DNA from: Pseudomonadota bacterium | GTDB lineage: Bacteria; Desulfobacterota; Syntrophorhabdia; Syntrophorhabdales; Syntrophorhabdaceae | Reading direction: 5' to 3' | DNA length: 44,367 bases | NCBI GenBank assembly: GCA_026388245.1 | Contig: JAPLKD010000194.1 | Coordinates: forward strand, 1 to 44,367 | In this document: piece by piece, positions 42,832 to 44,367 of the stretch | How positions within the stretch are numbered: position 1 is the stretch's first letter | Layout: every line of letters begins with the position of its first letter | Program-made: the position numbers and the translations under genes | Notes under the pieces: generated by a model | Seen by the model: the letters and a program-made list of their open reading frames with translations, nothing else | Database searches by the model: none | Told to the model about the DNA's origin: nothing

Positions 42832-43332
42832 GTGAAGATTGTAAAAATAATGATCGCAGTTATTTTACTGTGTGTGGTTTCCTGCACAGGCATGGATGTA
42901 TATGCCTGCAGTTGCTCGTGGGGAGGACCTTTTTTTAAAGTAGCGCCTCAGGCTGAGTTTGTCATTAAAGGAAAAATTATGAGTTATCATGGCGAGGAAA
43001 AAGGAATTAAGCAGGCAATGGATGTTGAAGTGCTTGAAGTGCTGAAGGGTACCTGTCACCAAAAAAACATACGTATCTGGGGAGGAAAAGGATGGCTTTG
43101 CCGTCCCGATGTAACCCAATTCCCTGTCGGGACGGAGTGGATACTCGGGATCAACGGCCCCGGAAGCAAGCCGGGCATTGAAGGAGGGTATGCAATCTCA
43201 ATATGCGGACAATACTGGCTGCAGGTCGTTAATGGCGTTGTAGTCGGCAATATTGATAATGAACAGGAGCGGGAGTTTTCCCAGGAACTGCCATTAGAGG
43301 AATTCAAAAAGAGGTTCCGCAATGGTAAATAA
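42832..43332 (+). CDS. Exported TIMP-like (netrin-module) protein
   Basis: GTG 42832 follows AGGAGGG by eight bases; a TTG at 42805 is weaker. The 166-residue protein has a signal peptide whose end, MDVYA, leads to a mature N-terminus starting CSCSWGGPF. That CxC at the very N-terminus, then FVIKGKIMSY and a VLEVLKGTCHQKNIRIWG strand, resembles TIMP/netrin-module domains, which in animals inhibit metalloproteases through the N-terminal Cys. Bacterial members have no defined role. The omptin-like and HExxH proteins in this window make protease control an idea only. Confidence 0.65.
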   Translation: MKIVKIMIAVILLCVVSCTGMDVYACSCSWGGPFFKVAPQAEFVIKGKIMSYHGEEKGIKQAMDVEVLEVLKGTCHQKNIRIWGGKGWLCRPDVTQFPVGTEWILGINGPGSKPGIEGGYAISICGQYWLQVVNGVVVGNIDNEQEREFSQELPLEEFKKRFRNGK

Positions 43333-43894
43333 AGCACTCGCAACCTTTTTCATATTTTTTATGTTCGGTTTTTCGACTCTCTTTGCAGACAATAACCCGG
43401 CAGAGAGGGTTCATGTGAAATTCACCGGAGAGATTCAAGCAGGCGGGAAGTATGAACGCGCCTTTGGACCGGGATTCCGCTTTATCCTTGAGCCGAATAA
43501 ATATGGATGGACTATCATGATAAAAGACGGGCGAAATAATAAAGATATTTCACGCCTGACGCCGCCTTTTCATTCCGTACCCAACCCGCGGGAGATCGAA
43601 GGGTGGCATTTCCGTAATATTGATAATTCCGGGCCCAACGAAGCGGGCGAAAAGAACATCAATGCCCCCGGTGAGGTGAGGGAGTTTATTTTTTCACCTG
43701 AAGTGGGTAAAACTATTGACGGGGTGGAAGCAAAGCGTCGGCCTGCAGAGGAGGAGATTGAAGCTGTCAGGCGTTTCGGCCGGGGTAAAATAGGAATTTC
43801 AGCATACAGGCTTGCCGATCTTGAACCTGGAAGGCAGGCAAAATTTGAGTGGATGCGTTTCGAAGTTGGACTTTCCTGGCCGGCAGTCTATTAG
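43322..43894 (+). CDS. Exported hypothetical protein
   Basis: The 190-residue protein has a signal peptide (ALATFFIFFMFGFSTLFA-DNN). A beta-rich mature part follows: VHVKFTGEIQAGGKYERAFG, GFRFILEPNKYGWTIMIKDG and a segment around HSVPNPREIEGWHFRNIDNS. The sequence resembles periplasmic beta-sandwich proteins but matches no family I can name. It overlaps the TIMP-like gene by 11 bp and ends the operon. Confidence 0.65.
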   Translation: MVNKALATFFIFFMFGFSTLFADNNPAERVHVKFTGEIQAGGKYERAFGPGFRFILEPNKYGWTIMIKDGRNNKDISRLTPPFHSVPNPREIEGWHFRNIDNSGPNEAGEKNINAPGEVREFIFSPEVGKTIDGVEAKRRPAEEEIEAVRRFGRGKIGISAYRLADLEPGRQAKFEWMRFEVGLSWPAVY

Positions 43895-43907
43895 CCTGCT
43901 GCACATC

Positions 43908-44016
43908 CTCCGTATTGACTTTCCGACGATTTGAGCAATTGCATTCAATGTGAATGCAATTGCCTTGGATAAGTCTTCAGGCCTCCGGTTATAGCTTCTG
44001 CCTGTGTCATGGGTGA
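43908..44016 (-). pseudogene. ParB-like gene fragment (copy 4) with palindrome
   Basis: On the minus strand this reads THDTGRSYNRRPEDL, then SKAIAFTLNAIAQIVGKSIR. It aligns to VVYLRRPEDLLQEIRATVAQ and IAEIAGKSIR of the gene at 4491, gap-free from RRPEDL onward. The palindrome at 43935-43963 has arms GCAATTGCATTCA and TGAATGCAATTGC with a 3-base centre, covering AIAFTLNAIA. No continuation of the gene is seen on either side. Confidence 0.7.
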
Positions 44017-44331
44017 AAGCTTAAAGGTTAAAGGTAGCCGCAGGCCTGTCCTGCCAAGGCGCTGTTGCAGTTCTTGGCCAGGGCTGAAGCCTGCGTGGTG
44101 GGGGAGAGCAAAACCGCGAATTGATATAAGGCATCCCAAAATAAAATAAATGAAACTCCGTTTTCATTGCTGTTGGGCATTTCTTCCTGCAATAGTTTAG
44201 CTGTGTTCTTTAAAGTACAAGATTTGAAGTGGTAATCGTTGCTGAAATAAAAGTGAATGTCGAAACCGCAAACTGACCAGCTATCAAGCCGATAAACTCT
44301 AATGTTTTTTAAAAAAGCGTGACCAATATCA
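44017..44331. other. Intergenic stretch at the window end
   Basis: No gene is supported. A 64-codon minus frame at 43945-44139 overlaps the ParB debris in another frame and has no ribosome-binding site. Confidence 0.3.
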
Positions 44332-44359
44332 TTGACAATTATGAGATGTAGGATATAAT
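44332..44359 (+). promoter_or_regulatory. Sigma-70 type promoter reading out of the window
   Basis: TTGACA (44332-44337), 16-bp spacer and a perfect TATAAT (44354-44359). It would drive a gene beyond 44367. ATACCAATAT at 44358-44367 resembles the ends of the elements at 30058 and 30482. Confidence 0.6.
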
Positions 44360-44367
44360 ACCAATAT

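Overview
The window looks like chromosome from a Gram-negative, probably anaerobic bacterium of the broad deltaproteobacterial (Desulfobacterota) type. The evidence is an omptin-like outer-membrane barrel, several lipoproteins, two surface proteins ending in a CFI-box anchor, GlgX/Pgi/SppA/ScpA housekeeping genes, and intergenic DNA rich in small repeats and gene fragments. A Syntrophorhabdus-like host is a guess from protein style only. I see no tRNA, rRNA or CRISPR array.

Layout. 1-3.6 kb: a methyltransferase cut by the window edge, an FmdB zinc ribbon, a Sua5/YrdC gene coupled to a TehB-like methyltransferase, and a SerB-like HAD phosphatase overlapping an NlpC/P60 lipoprotein. 3.6-4.4 kb (minus): a thioredoxin-fold exported protein whose first CxxC cysteine codon is an in-frame TGA (candidate selenoprotein), preceded by a small frameshifted gene. 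4.5-6.4 kb: a frameshifted, truncated ParB-like gene, a 70-bp dispersed repeat and a HEPN/MNT toxin-antitoxin pair. 6.6-9.4 kb: omptin-like protease, CDF-like transporter with a coupled 47-residue membrane peptide, and a DUF805 protein. 10.1-16.1 kb: two SBBP beta-propeller proteins in inverted orientation around a frameshifted surface metallophosphoesterase. 16.7-20.4 kb: an exported cyclase-family protein, a decayed KAS III fragment, then an acyl carrier protein, a GNAT-like protein and a KAS III enzyme as a compact acyl-transfer cassette. 20.4-22.5 kb: IS3 remnant, a hypothetical gene and repeats. 22.6-25.0 kb: a large secreted metalloprotease-like protein with a CFI-box. 25-31.4 kb: CMD-family protein, a small Cys-rich protein, LemA with two TPM proteins, a GNAT, and a repeat-rich stretch with ParB debris and elements bounded by inverted repeats. 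31.4-33.2 kb: MORN protein and a Phd/RelE module. 33.3-41.4 kb (minus): DHH-CBS-tRNA nucleotidyltransferase, scpA, sppA, glgX, pgi. 41.6-43.9 kb: four exported proteins, one TIMP-like, with a highly structured inverted-repeat element between the first two.

The two observations I consider most worth following are (i) the candidate UxxC thioredoxin-like selenoprotein at 3630-4136, and (ii) a dispersed family of ParB-like sequences, mostly decayed, that each carry a palindrome at exactly the same codon position upstream of the helix-turn-helix. The palindrome arms differ in sequence from copy to copy but keep perfect or near-perfect symmetry. Several genes are broken by single-base shifts, some in short base runs, so assembly error and true pseudogene formation both have to be considered.
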